Source: Parasphingopyxis sp. CP4 (GTDB taxonomy: Bacteria > Pseudomonadota > Alphaproteobacteria > Sphingomonadales > Sphingomonadaceae). Taken from it: 64,000 nucleotides of DNA. Positions 53,596 through 62,778 of the stretch are shown piece after piece. The notes below the pieces were generated by a model that saw only the letters and a program-made list of their open reading frames with translations, did no database searches and was not told the DNA's origin. Within the stretch, counting starts at the first letter, position 1. Every line of letters begins with the position of its first letter. Location of the stretch: NCBI RefSeq assembly GCF_013378055.1, contig NZ_CP051130.1, forward strand, positions 1,178,001 to 1,242,000, given 5' to 3'. Both the position numbers and the translations under genes were made by a program.

Positions 53596-54403
53596 ATGAT
53601 GGGTTTTGCGCTCGACGAAGAGACTATGCTGACCGCGCATGGCGATGGCCGATATTCAAGGCCCGTCACCGATGTGTTTTGGAATATGGACAGCGCCTTT
53701 GGTGGCTGGGCCTTGGCACTCGCGGTCGAAGCGGTGACGCAAGAAGCGCAACCCGATGCGACGCTTGCCAGTATCAACGCGATTTTCCTCGCGGCAATCA
53801 AGGGCGAGACGGTTTTCGTCTGTGTCGATGTGTTGAGCCAGCGTAAACGCACCGGTTTTTTTTCGGGTCCATATCCATCAGGATGCGGCCGATGGCGCGC
53901 TGCTCTTCAGCGCAGACATCGTCATGTCCGAACGGGTCGAGACCGATATCGATTTCAAACCGACAATGCCGGACATCAAACCGGCAAATGAGGTCACAAC
54001 CCTCGCCTTTCCTCCTGGCATGGGACCCCGCTGGTTCGGCCACTACGACCAGCGCATTGCCGATGGCGCGCCATTTACCGCCCAGGAGGTGCCGCGCAGT
54101 GCCGTGTGGATCCGCGAATCCGACGCGAGGCCGCTCGATATCAAGGGGTTGGTGACGATTTCGGACGTGCCAATGCCGCGCACTTTCTTTTTGGGAAACA
54201 TGCCGCGGTTCAGCTCTACGGTTTCCTATAGTTTCTCGCTATTTGCGACCGAAGACGAGCTTGCGGCGATCGGCGATGCGCCTATTCTCGTCGAAAGTGA
54301 CAGCGATCGGGTGCGGAACGGCATGAGCGACCAGCAAGCGCGGATTTGGTCACCAAATGGCACATTGATTGCGCTTACCAACCAGATCGCCTTTTTTCGG
54401 TAG
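53596..54403 (+). pseudogene. Acyl-CoA thioesterase-like gene with a frameshift
   Basis: Two overlapping frames together make one thioesterase-like protein of about 268 residues (4HBT_3/TesB-type double hot dog). The first frame (from ATG 53596 or 53599) has FWNMDSAFGGWALALAVEAV and AIFLAAIKGETVFVCVDVLS; the second has GPRWFGHYDQRIADGAPFTA, ISDVPMPRTFF and FSSTVSYSFSLFATEDELAA. They meet at a run of eight T (53856-53863). Taking out one T gives RKRTGFFRVHIHQDAADGAL in one continuous frame. The cause may be a sequencing error, a real mutation or ribosomal slippage. A GGAG site precedes the start. Confidence 0.82.
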
Positions 54404-54422
54404 CAGCAATCAACTTTTATCC

Positions 54423-54444
54423 TTGTTAGGCAGTTATTTAACAA
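54423..54444. promoter_or_regulatory. Inverted repeat upstream of the first desaturase module
   Basis: TTGTTA (54423-54428) and TAACAA (54439-54444) are exact inverted repeats with a 10-bp spacer, about 70 bases before the first small membrane-protein gene, in AT-rich sequence. It could be an operator. It does not resemble the palindrome before the TetR gene. Confidence 0.35.
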
Positions 54445-54510
54445 TAGCCATTACTAGCCCAAATGGGTGGTGAACGGACTCTGATTCATTCAGAACTTCG
54501 GTTGGGGAAT

Positions 54511-54720
54511 ATGGTGGCTACAATTTTGAGAACGGGCTTTGATTTTGGCCCGCTGCTTTTTGGTCTGTTATTCATTCCGCCCGTCACGGCTCAGATCCTT
54601 GGCGGCGTCGGTTGGGCTGCGCCGTTCGGCCTCACTCCTTTGGCCGCCGGCTTTGTGGTGGGCGGTCTTTGGGGGCTGTACGCGCAATGGCGCGGGAGCT
54701 GGCTGTCATGGCAGCTCTAA
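54511..54720 (+). CDS. Small membrane protein, desaturase partner (copy A)
   Basis: A 69-residue protein with two hydrophobic segments (FGPLLFGLLFIPPVTAQIL and LAAGFVVGGLWGLYAQW). It is closely similar, with identical length, to the product of 56360-56569; both share GPLLFGLLFIPP, AGF, GG-x-WGLYAQ-x-RGSW-x-SW. The family is not known to me. ATG 54511 follows GGGGA. The last 13 bases overlap the start of the desaturase gene, so both should be translated together. Confidence 0.8.
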   Translation: MVATILRTGFDFGPLLFGLLFIPPVTAQILGGVGWAAPFGLTPLAAGFVVGGLWGLYAQWRGSWLSWQL

Positions 54721-55592
54721 ACGAACTCACATCCGTCGCCGCCGAGGCCAATCGACAGCTGGCGCAGCGCGAACATGCGATCGCGCGCAAATATTTGGGC
54801 GGCGTGCCCTGGTTTGCAGTCGCCTGGGGTCTTGGTAATTTTGCGATCTGGTTGGCCGTATGGCCGCTGGTCCTGCTCGATATCCTGCCGCTCTGGGCCG
54901 GGTTCCTGATTGCGACAGTCAATGTGATCCTTTGCTACCTGCCTTCGCATGAAGCACAGCATGATATTATCGGGCGACCCGGCACGCGCTGGCGCTGGCT
55001 GAACGAACTGGTCGGGCATCTCTCGACGGTCCCGCTGGTCCTTCCCTATCGCGTCGCCAAGCTCACGCACCTCGCGCATCATCGGCACACCAATCATCCC
55101 GAGCGCGATCCGGATTACTCGATGCGCGCCAACGGTCCCATCCACATGATTTGGGTCAGCCTGAAAAACCGCCAGCCGCGGTCCAATCGGGGCCTACGCG
55201 GCTATAAGGACGCGCTCATTCGCATGGGCCGTGAAGACGTCGTGCGCGATGGTTTAATCTATCAGGTCGTATTTTACGGGATCCTGTGCGCCTGTGCCTG
55301 GGCCGGATTTGGTATCGAAGCCCTGCTGCTCTGGTGGCTGCCACGTCATATCGCCACCGCCTATGTTCAATTCTTCCTGAGTTGGGCGCCGCACCATCCG
55401 GCCAAAGCGGTCGGTCGGTATCGCAATACGCGGGCCTGGCGGAGCGCATTCGGAAATATCGCCTCGATGGGCATGCAATATCACATCGTCCATCATCTCC
55501 ACCCGGCCATTCCGTTGACGCGGACACCGGCGGCCTATCGCGAGTTGCGACCGATCCTTGAAGAACGGGGCTGTGATCTAGGAGACCTATAA
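54708..55592 (+). CDS. Membrane fatty-acid desaturase family protein (copy A)
   Basis: A 294-residue di-iron membrane enzyme of the fatty acid desaturase/hydroxylase type. Histidine boxes: HEAQHD (about 79), HLAHHRHTNH (about 122) and HIVHHLHPAIPLTR (about 262). About four membrane helices. The N-terminus has EANRQLAQREHAIARKYLGG, shared with copy B. The lipid substrate is unknown. It overlaps the small membrane-protein gene by 13 bases and is followed by the TetR gene. Confidence 0.88.
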   Translation: MAALNELTSVAAEANRQLAQREHAIARKYLGGVPWFAVAWGLGNFAIWLAVWPLVLLDILPLWAGFLIATVNVILCYLPSHEAQHDIIGRPGTRWRWLNELVGHLSTVPLVLPYRVAKLTHLAHHRHTNHPERDPDYSMRANGPIHMIWVSLKNRQPRSNRGLRGYKDALIRMGREDVVRDGLIYQVVFYGILCACAWAGFGIEALLLWWLPRHIATAYVQFFLSWAPHHPAKAVGRYRNTRAWRSAFGNIASMGMQYHIVHHLHPAIPLTRTPAAYRELRPILEERGCDLGDL

Positions 55593-55614
55593 CCGGGCTC
55601 AGCCTGCAGCTCTG

Positions 55615-55658
55615 TATAATTTGCACGTTGATTAAATTTTAGCATTGTGTAAATTATA
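55615..55658. promoter_or_regulatory. Near-palindromic operator before the TetR gene
   Basis: TATAATTTGCAC (55615-55626) and GTGTAAATTATA (55647-55658) are inverted repeats matching at 11 of 12 positions with a 20-bp spacer, in a very AT-rich stretch directly before ATG 55663. TATAAT occurs on both strands in the arms. TetR regulators usually bind such a site in front of their own gene. No ribosome-binding site separates it from the start. Confidence 0.6.
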
Positions 55659-55662
55659 GCGC

Positions 55663-56340
55663 ATGGCCGATTCGGATACACGATCGATAAACAAGCAACG
55701 CCGCCGCGACGCTATCCTTGGCGAAGCCCAGCGTGTGATCGGGGATGAAGGGTTTGATGCCCTCAATCTCCGCGCCCTGGCCGACGCCGCATCGGTTACT
55801 GTCCCCACCATCTACAATCTGATTGGCAGCAAGGATGCGGTCCTGATGGCGCTGGTCGAACGCGCAGTCGTTCGTATCGAAGAGCAGCTCGAGGATTTCG
55901 AAAGCGCTCCGGCGATCGATCAGGCCGAAGCCGTTGTTATCCAGTCGACCGACATCTTTGCCGATGACGAAAACTTCTATCGTGCCGCAATGATTGCGGG
56001 CGAGCAGGTTGGTTTTCACAGCCGCGAACGGCTCGACGCGCATTGGATCGACGAACGCTCAACCCAGATGGCTGCGAACGCGTGCCGGGCGGGCCTACGC
56101 GAAGGTCTGCTGCGGGGAACGATCGACAGCGATATGCTGGGTTCGCAAATGTACGCTATCTACCGCACGTGCCTGCATGACTGGGTGCATCAAAGGATCT
56201 CGATCGCCGAGTTTCGACACAATGCGTTGCAGGGCTTCTATGTCTGCCTCGCCGCCGATGCGACGCCCGAATTCCATGCAGAACTGGTGAAAAAAATCGA
56301 ACAGCTGGGCAGGACCGACACGTCCGCCAAGGCTGCTTAG
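55663..56340 (+). CDS. TetR family transcriptional regulator
   Basis: A 225-residue protein with an N-terminal TetR helix-turn-helix: [39 protein letters not shown] and LIGSKDAVLMALVERA (residues 14-70), then an all-helical ligand-binding and dimer domain. It lies between the two desaturase modules and reads toward the second, with an AT-rich near-palindrome at its start. I infer that it controls one or both modules in answer to a lipid or acyl-CoA. Confidence 0.9.
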   Translation: MADSDTRSINKQRRRDAILGEAQRVIGDEGFDALNLRALADAASVTVPTIYNLIGSKDAVLMALVERAVVRIEEQLEDFESAPAIDQAEAVVIQSTDIFADDENFYRAAMIAGEQVGFHSRERLDAHWIDERSTQMAANACRAGLREGLLRGTIDSDMLGSQMYAIYRTCLHDWVHQRISIAEFRHNALQGFYVCLAADATPEFHAELVKKIEQLGRTDTSAKAA

Positions 56341-56359
56341 GAGAATCAAGGGAAGCGAT

Positions 56360-56569
56360 ATGAACGAACGCATCTTGAAACTGACATTTGGACTGGGGCC
56401 GCTGTTGTTCGGCCTGTTGTTCATCCCGCCTGCCTTTGCTCAGATTGTCACCCTGCTCGGCTGGACACCGCCATTCTCGCTCAGCCCGCTGATGGCGGGG
56501 TTCATTATCGGCGGTGTCTGGGGCCTGTACGCACAGATTAGAGGGAGCTGGATCTCATGGACGCTGTAA
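56360..56569 (+). CDS. Small membrane protein, desaturase partner (copy B)
   Basis: A 69-residue protein, same length as copy A: GLGPLLFGLLFIPPAFAQIV, SLSPLMAGFIIGGVWGLYAQ and IRGSWISWTL. Two hydrophobic segments; family not recognised. GGAAGCG precedes the ATG, 19 bases after the TetR stop. Its last 13 bases overlap the next gene, exactly as in copy A. Confidence 0.8.
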   Translation: MNERILKLTFGLGPLLFGLLFIPPAFAQIVTLLGWTPPFSLSPLMAGFIIGGVWGLYAQIRGSWISWTL

Positions 56570-57444
56570 CCACCGATCCACACGCCCTTGACGGCATGAG
56601 CAAGAAGGAGCTGATCCGCAAGGAGCAGGCGATCGCCAAGAAATATATGGGCGGCGTGCCCTGGCTGATGGTGGCCTGGGGGCTTGGTAACCTGGCCGTG
56701 TGGCTATCGCTCTGGCCGCTGGTGATGACTGGCATTCTCCCGCTTTGGGCCGGCGCCCTGATCGCCTGTGCGAATATCACGCTCTGCTATCTGCCATCCC
56801 ATGAAGCCCAGCATGACATTTTCGGGCGGGCGGGCACCAAGTGGCGCTGGCTGAACGAGTTCATCGGCCACGCCTCGCTGATCCCGCTGGTCCTGCCTTA
56901 TCGGGTCGCGCGGCTCACCCATTATGAGCATCACAAGCACACCAATGATCCAGAGCTGGATGCCGATTATGGTACCCATGCCAAAGGTCCGCTCGATTCT
57001 ATTCGCCGCACGATCCTGAGCCAGCAACCTGGTGCGACCGAAGGGCTAAATGGCTATGGAGCCGTGCTGCAGCGGATCGGCCGCACGGATGTGATCGTTG
57101 ATGCGCTCGCCTATAAGGTGATCTTTTACGGCATATTGTGCGCGCTCGCCTGGAGCGGCTTTGCGCTCGAAGCGATCCTGCTCTGGTGGCTACCGCGGCA
57201 CTTTGCGCTCGTCTATATTGTCTTCTTCCTCTCCTGGTCTCCGCATCATCCGGCCAAGGAAACCAGCCGCTATCGCAACACGCGATCCTGGCGCAGCACA
57301 TTGGGAACGATCGGTTCACTGGGCATGGAGTTTCATCTGATCCATCATCTTTACCCGACAATCCCGCTGACCCGGCACCCGGCCGTCTATCGCGAGCTGA
57401 AGCCAGTCCTTGAAGCCCGTGGCTGCGAACTGGGCGATTTGTGA
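56557..57444 (+). CDS. Membrane fatty-acid desaturase family protein (copy B)
   Basis: A 295-residue paralogue of copy A with the same histidine boxes: HEAQHD (about 83), HYEHHKHTND (about 126) and HLIHHLYPTIPLTR (about 266). It shares with it the N-terminal KEQAIAKKYMGGVPW and the C-terminal YRELKPVLEARGCELGDL. Di-iron oxidation of a lipid chain is likely. The third residue group of box two differs (HTND against HTNH in copy A), which may mean a different substrate. Confidence 0.88.
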   Translation: MDAVTTDPHALDGMSKKELIRKEQAIAKKYMGGVPWLMVAWGLGNLAVWLSLWPLVMTGILPLWAGALIACANITLCYLPSHEAQHDIFGRAGTKWRWLNEFIGHASLIPLVLPYRVARLTHYEHHKHTNDPELDADYGTHAKGPLDSIRRTILSQQPGATEGLNGYGAVLQRIGRTDVIVDALAYKVIFYGILCALAWSGFALEAILLWWLPRHFALVYIVFFLSWSPHHPAKETSRYRNTRSWRSTLGTIGSLGMEFHLIHHLYPTIPLTRHPAVYRELKPVLEARGCELGDL

Positions 57445-57518
57445 CCCTGCGCAACGCTTGATCTCCTGCCCGCCGCCCGCGATGAGGGGCTGCTGAAACA
57501 AGAGGGCAAGCGATCATA

Positions 57519-59657
57519 ATGAAGCGTCTGGCAAAAATTCTCGGAATATTGGCGGCGGTGATCGCCGTGGTTGCGGTGATCAATATTGCCGCCAACAGCC
57601 AATGGTGGGCGCAGCAGGAAAGCATCGCGGCTCCCGAAACTGAATATGATGTTGTGATCCACCGGGACAGCTGGGGCGTACCGCATATATTGGGTGAGAC
57701 AGATGCCGATGCATCGTTCGGCCTTGCCTATGCCCATGCCGAAGATGATTTCGCGACGATCCAGGAACTGATTGCCACAGCCCGCGGCAGGGCTGGAGAA
57801 CTCACCGGCGCACCGGGCGCAGGCCAGGATTATGTCTGGCATCTTTTCGACGTGAGCGCCGATGTCGAAGCTCGTTACGAGACGGACATTTCGCCCGAGG
57901 CCCGCGCGGTGATCGAGGCCTATGCCGATGGTCTCAACCTCTATGCCTCCGAGCATCCCGAAGAACTGCGCCTGCGCGGCCTGTTCCCGGTCTCTGGCCA
58001 GGATATCGCCACCGGATTTGCCTTCACCTCTCCCTTCTTCTTCGGAATTGATCGCACGCTTGGCGCACTCGTCGCCAGCGAAGACCCACCGCGCGCCGGT
58101 GAGCGCGCGAACGAGCGCGGGTCCAATGCCTTTGCCGTTGCGCCTTCTCGCAATCCGGATGGCGCGACCATGTTGGTCGTGAACTCTCACCAGCCATGGA
58201 CCGGGCCGGTTGCCTGGTACGAAGCCCATATGACGAGCAATGAAGGGCTCGATGTGATGGGCGGCCTGTTTCCTGGCGCACCGGTCCCGCTGATCGGTCA
58301 CAATCGGACGATCGGCTGGGCGAATACAGTCAACCGACCGGATCTGATCGATGTCTACGAACTGACGCTGAACGAGGATGGTGATGCCTATCGCTTTGAT
58401 GGCGAATGGCTGCCGCTCGAAAGCCGCCGCATCTGGCTGCATGTCCGGATGGGGCCGCTTGTCCTTCCGGTTCCCGAGACCGTCTATCGCTCGGTGCACG
58501 GCCCGGTGATCGTCAATGATAATGGCGCCTTTGCAATCCGCTATGGCGGCATTGGAGAGATCCGCCAGGTCGAGCAATATTATCGGCTAACCCGCGCGAC
58601 GAATTTCGAAGAATGGCAGGAGGTGATGCGCATGCAGGCCATCCCGGCCACCAACTTCATCTATGCCGATGCCGAAGGACATATCGCGCGCTTCTACAAT
58701 GCGCGTTTCCCAAATCGAGCCGAAGGCTATGATTGGCGCGGTGTATTGCCGGGCGACACGAGCGACACGCTATGGACCGAGAATGCGCCGTTTGAACAGA
58801 TCCCGTTCCTGATCGATCCGGAGGCTGGCTATATATTCGATGCGAACAGCACGCCCTGGATCGCGACCGCCGCAGAGGACAATCTCGACCCCGCGGATTA
58901 TTCAGCGCTGCTTGGTATCGAGACCAATGAGACCAACCGGATGATGCGGATTGTCGAGCTGATGACCGATATCGGTCCGATCGATTGGCCAGCCCTGCGC
59001 GAGATCAAATATGACATGGGCTATTCTCAGCAATCCGCTGCCGGTTCCTATCTCCGCCAGATAGCCGGACTGAATTTCGAACCGGGAGAGATGTCTGATG
59101 CGCAGCAATTGCTCGCAGAATGGGATTGGAACCTTGATGGCGAAGGCCGGGCGGATGCTTTGGCGGCTGCGATATTGCGGTCCGTGATGATGGCGGCCTA
59201 TCGCGGCGATCCCCTGCCCGATCCGCAGCTCACTTTCGCCGGCGCTGTCCATTTCCTGCGGGATAATCACGGTCGGATCGATCCGCCGCTGAGTGAGGTT
59301 TTGCGGTTGAGACGTGGCGATACCGATGTGGCGATCACCGGTGGACCGGACGCGCTGCGCGCCGTCTATTGGGGCGAGCCGCAAGATGGTGTCTTTGTCG
59401 GCAATGCGGGCGACAGCTACATAATGGAAATCACCTGGAATAGCGAAGGCGCGGTGAGCGCGCGCAGCGTTCATCAGTTTGGAGCTGCAACGACGCGTCC
59501 TGACTCCCGTCACTATGCCGATCAGGTACCGATGTTTGCCGCGATGGAGATGAAACCGACCTGGTTCGATGCTGACGATCTGGAAGCCAATATCGTCTGC
59601 ACATACCGGCCCGGCGAGACCGCCGAAACGGCAGACGGGACCCCCTGCCCGCGTTAA
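57519..59657 (+). CDS. Penicillin acylase family N-terminal-nucleophile amidohydrolase
   Basis: A 712-residue exported protein (membrane helix/signal at residues 1-26) of the penicillin/acyl-homoserine-lactone acylase family. Such precursors cut themselves to free a nucleophilic Ser. Here ERGSNAFAV (about 203-211) is the expected site, Gly-Ser followed by Asn. Upstream is the alpha-chain part (HRDSWGVPHILGETDADASF, GLAYAHAEDDFATIQEL); downstream are NSHQPWTGPVAWYEAHM and IGWANTVN. It may cleave acyl homoserine lactones or other amides; the substrate is not shown. Converges with the YaiI gene with a four-base overlap. Confidence 0.9.
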   Translation: MKRLAKILGILAAVIAVVAVINIAANSQWWAQQESIAAPETEYDVVIHRDSWGVPHILGETDADASFGLAYAHAEDDFATIQELIATARGRAGELTGAPGAGQDYVWHLFDVSADVEARYETDISPEARAVIEAYADGLNLYASEHPEELRLRGLFPVSGQDIATGFAFTSPFFFGIDRTLGALVASEDPPRAGERANERGSNAFAVAPSRNPDGATMLVVNSHQPWTGPVAWYEAHMTSNEGLDVMGGLFPGAPVPLIGHNRTIGWANTVNRPDLIDVYELTLNEDGDAYRFDGEWLPLESRRIWLHVRMGPLVLPVPETVYRSVHGPVIVNDNGAFAIRYGGIGEIRQVEQYYRLTRATNFEEWQEVMRMQAIPATNFIYADAEGHIARFYNARFPNRAEGYDWRGVLPGDTSDTLWTENAPFEQIPFLIDPEAGYIFDANSTPWIATAAEDNLDPADYSALLGIETNETNRMMRIVELMTDIGPIDWPALREIKYDMGYSQQSAAGSYLRQIAGLNFEPGEMSDAQQLLAEWDWNLDGEGRADALAAAILRSVMMAAYRGDPLPDPQLTFAGAVHFLRDNHGRIDPPLSEVLRLRRGDTDVAITGGPDALRAVYWGEPQDGVFVGNAGDSYIMEITWNSEGAVSARSVHQFGAATTRPDSRHYADQVPMFAAMEMKPTWFDADDLEANIVCTYRPGETAETADGTPCPR

Positions 59658-60112
59658 GCGCGCTTCAGCCTGACGAGTACTTCGTCCAGCGCAGACAGGA
59701 AGCGCGAACGATCAGATTTGGAGAAAGGAGGTGGCCCGCCAATCGCATCTCCGCCCGCCCGCAAGTCCGCCATGATCGCGCGGGTCGCCACAGCAGCGCC
59801 GATGGAATTTGCGGTGAAGGGCCTGCCATTCGGCCCGATCACGCTCGCGCCTGCCTTGATGCAGCGATCAGCGAGCAGGATATCCGCCGTGATCACAACT
59901 GTATGCGCGCCCGCCCGCTCAGCGATCCAGTCGTCAGCGGCATCGAAGCTGTCGCTCACCACTTCGCGGTCGATCAGCGGGTGATCCGGCACCCGCAAAA
60001 AGCTGTTACTGACAATCGTCACCGACACTTCATGCCGATAGGCAACCTTGTAGATCTCCTCCTTCACCGGACAGGCATCGGCATCGACAAGGATGTGCGG
60101 AGTTTGGGCCAA
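59654..60112 (-). CDS. YaiI/YqxD family protein (UPF0178)
   Basis: A 152-residue protein of the UPF0178/DUF188 family: HILVDADACPVKEEIYKVAY (residues 6-25), SDSFDAADDWIAERAGAHTVVITADILLADRCI and FTANSIGAAVATRAIMADLR. The conserved Asp residues suggest a PIN-like nuclease fold, though function is not proven. It lies two bases after the S9 peptidase gene, so they may be co-transcribed. Confidence 0.92.
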   Translation of the reverse strand: MAQTPHILVDADACPVKEEIYKVAYRHEVSVTIVSNSFLRVPDHPLIDREVVSDSFDAADDWIAERAGAHTVVITADILLADRCIKAGASVIGPNGRPFTANSIGAAVATRAIMADLRAGGDAIGGPPPFSKSDRSRFLSALDEVLVRLKRA

Positions 60113-60114
60113 AC

Positions 60115-62094
60115 CTATAGGCCGAGCGCTTCGCGTAAAAAGCGATCGCTACGATCCAGCATCTGTGCACGAACCTCGGAGTCCCGAAGACCATGATCCA
60201 CGCCTTCATAGATGACCAATTCTGTGCTCGCTCCGGCATCGTTGAGACGATCGTGCATCCGCCGTGACTGGCCGATATCGACATTGATGTCCTGGTCGCC
60301 ATGGAACAGCAAGACCGGCGCTGTCATCCTATCGGCATGACGCGCTGGCGAACCGGCTGCGATATGCGGCCCAGAGCCGAGATACTCCGAAACGTTGCGG
60401 CCATTGCTGAATGCCATGGAATCCTGGCGCAGCGCAGGAAGATCGGTGACAGGGGCAATTGCCACGATTGCCCGAAACAACCCCGGTTCGTGCACGCCGG
60501 ATTGCAGCGCCGCATATCCGCCATAGGACCAGCCGACTGCCGCGAGCTGATCGGCATTGGCAATCCCCTCGGACACCAGCCACCGCGCTCCATCATTCAC
60601 ATCGCCAATCGCCGTCTCCCAACCCTGAAAGCCGTTGGTGATGAGCCAATCGTCGCCATATCCGGCTGATCCGCGGAAATTGGGCTGCAGCACCGCATAG
60701 CCTTGATGCGCGAAGAATTGAGCGAGCCAATCAAATCGCAGGTAAGTCCGCGATTCTGGACCGCCATGCGGCATTACGATGGCGGGAAGGCCTGTTTGCG
60801 GGCCATCTAGCGGCAATGTCAGATAGCCCGGGATCATCGTGCCATCAGCTGCCGGAAACTCTACGGCTCGCACGGATGAGAGCGTCGTATTTTCTAGCTC
60901 AGGCCGAGCGAGCAATATCTCGTTCAGAGATCCGGCTGACCGGTCGAACACATAATAGCGGCCCGGCTCCGTGGGGCTGGCGGCCATCACCAGAATCTTG
61001 GTTTCATCAAGATTTGTATCCAGAAACGTGATGCTGGGACTACCAGGCAATGCGTTCACTAGTGCTTGGTGGAGCGCATCAAAATCGGAATCGAAATACT
61101 CAATTGTGCTTGTAGCTTCGGAAAACCCCACGCCAATGACGCGCCGATTGCGTCCAATCCGCACAAGCCGCGTAACATCGACTCTGGGGTGCGAAAAAAC
61201 CAGCTCGCGATCGAGCGTTTCGTTCAATGTAATGCGATACAGCGCATCGCGACCATCGAGGGGCTCAAGCCCATAAACGGCATTCAGGTCGCGATCGATT
61301 GCCAGAGGATAAAAGCCGGTTCGCTCAAGCGAATCATAGGTCCCAAAATTGCGCCATTCATTGTCGTCTGCGAGACGATAATAATAGTTGAGGGTCGAAT
61401 CTGACATGCCCGTCGCACCGCGTATGGATCGCGTTGACTTCATGCGAACGGTACCGTGGCCGTCGCTGATGAAGCGGCTATTTTGCCGGATAGGCGGCTC
61501 TAGGCGATTGGTGCGCCCTGTCACGGTATTGATGCGAACAACACCAAGCCCTTCGTCGTCATCGACAATCCGGGTATCGCCCCGATAGCCTTCGGGGACG
61601 TAGACCCGGCTCATCAAAACCATGTCCTCCTCTTCCGGCAACCAATCGATGATCACGCCATCAAACTGCCGATTATTGCGGAAGCGATTGTCGCGCTGGC
61701 CAAGCGGCCGCACCTCGGACCGATCATCATTCAACGCGAACATGCGCGTAATCGGGTAGATCTGATTTACATCCTGGGTCAGCGCATAGATCTGGCAGAC
61801 AAGGCGCTGCTCACTGACGAAGCGACACCAGTCCAGCTCCATCGGATCGCCATCCGTTAGCGTCACGACATTGGCAGATCCGCCTGAGACATCGGCCACA
61901 TAGGCACGAGTTTCCTCTCCTGGCCCCGGCCCGAGATACGCCACCCTGTTTCCGCTGGGCGACAGCGCAATGGAGCCGACAGCAACGCGCTGACCAAAGG
62001 CCTCCGCAGCATTTTCCAACTGTTGCGCCTGAGCCGGTACCGTCAATGCAGCGCCAAGCAACAGGCCGATCGAGCAGCCAGTCATCATCTTCAT
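60115..62094 (-). CDS. S9 family prolyl-oligopeptidase-like peptidase
   Basis: A 659-residue exported protein (signal peptide ends PAQA-QQ, residue 24). Residues 30-390 form a beta-propeller-like region (ALSPSGNRVAYL). The alpha/beta-hydrolase domain follows (about 400-655): MPHGGPESRTYLRFDWLAQF, AVLQPNFRGSAGYG, the nucleophile in AAVGWSYGGYAAL (about 518), Asp in FHGDQDINVDIGQS and His in EGVDHGLRD. Probably a periplasmic peptidase of the dipeptidyl/acylaminoacyl type. Confidence 0.92.
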   Translation of the reverse strand: MKMMTGCSIGLLLGAALTVPAQAQQLENAAEAFGQRVAVGSIALSPSGNRVAYLGPGPGEETRAYVADVSGGSANVVTLTDGDPMELDWCRFVSEQRLVCQIYALTQDVNQIYPITRMFALNDDRSEVRPLGQRDNRFRNNRQFDGVIIDWLPEEEDMVLMSRVYVPEGYRGDTRIVDDDEGLGVVRINTVTGRTNRLEPPIRQNSRFISDGHGTVRMKSTRSIRGATGMSDSTLNYYYRLADDNEWRNFGTYDSLERTGFYPLAIDRDLNAVYGLEPLDGRDALYRITLNETLDRELVFSHPRVDVTRLVRIGRNRRVIGVGFSEATSTIEYFDSDFDALHQALVNALPGSPSITFLDTNLDETKILVMAASPTEPGRYYVFDRSAGSLNEILLARPELENTTLSSVRAVEFPAADGTMIPGYLTLPLDGPQTGLPAIVMPHGGPESRTYLRFDWLAQFFAHQGYAVLQPNFRGSAGYGDDWLITNGFQGWETAIGDVNDGARWLVSEGIANADQLAAVGWSYGGYAALQSGVHEPGLFRAIVAIAPVTDLPALRQDSMAFSNGRNVSEYLGSGPHIAAGSPARHADRMTAPVLLFHGDQDINVDIGQSRRMHDRLNDAGASTELVIYEGVDHGLRDSEVRAQMLDRSDRFLREALGL

Positions 62095-62211
62095 AATAAA
62101 CCCCCTGTTGTTCGCAGTCCCCCGAGGTCCGCAAACCTTCTACCGGCGATGTGGAAACTAACGCAACCAATTTCCCGCGCGTAAGATGACCGCCCTATGC
62201 TATGCGGTGCT

Positions 62212-62589
62212 ATGGAGAAACGTCTCGGCATTCGCCTGTTCTGGCTGATCTGCGGGCTCATCGCGCTTGCTCTGGGTCTAATCGGCGCGGTGTTGCCATT
62301 GCTGCCCACCACACCCTTCCTGCTCGTCGCCGCCTTTGCCTTTGCGCGATCTTCACCGCGACTGGCGAAATGGCTCGAGGAGCATCCGCAATTCGGCCCG
62401 CTCATTGCCAATTGGCGCGAACATGGTGCGATCAGCAAACGCGCGAAGATCGCGGCCATGGTCGCTATCGTCGCGGCACCGATCGTCAGCATTGCGCTGG
62501 GCGTATCTACCACGATCATTGTCATCCAGCTGCTGGTCTTAAGCTGTGTCACCTATTTCATCCTCAGCCGTCCGAGCGGACCGGCGTGA
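62212..62589 (+). CDS. YbaN family membrane protein (DUF454)
   Basis: A 125-residue protein with three or four membrane helices of the YbaN/DUF454 family: LIGAVLPLLPTTPFLLVAAF (about 24-43), FARSSPRLAKWLEEHPQFGP and NWREHGAISKRAKIAAM. Function unknown. ATG 62212 and ATG 62197 are both possible starts; neither has a clear ribosome-binding site. Confidence 0.88.
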   Translation: MEKRLGIRLFWLICGLIALALGLIGAVLPLLPTTPFLLVAAFAFARSSPRLAKWLEEHPQFGPLIANWREHGAISKRAKIAAMVAIVAAPIVSIALGVSTTIIVIQLLVLSCVTYFILSRPSGPA

Positions 62590-62778
62590 TAGACCAGGCA
62601 TATTGCGAGATGCACTCGCATCTATGAGCGCGAAGAAATCTGCCAAATTTCGACCAATCTCACGGAAATCCTGACCGGTATCCCTTGCGCCTTGCGCCGG
62701 TACTGATATCGTTTTGTGGCTTTGCAAGGCGGGCGCAGACCGCCCTCGCCGCAATGCCGCTTTTGGGATTTTGCTATC

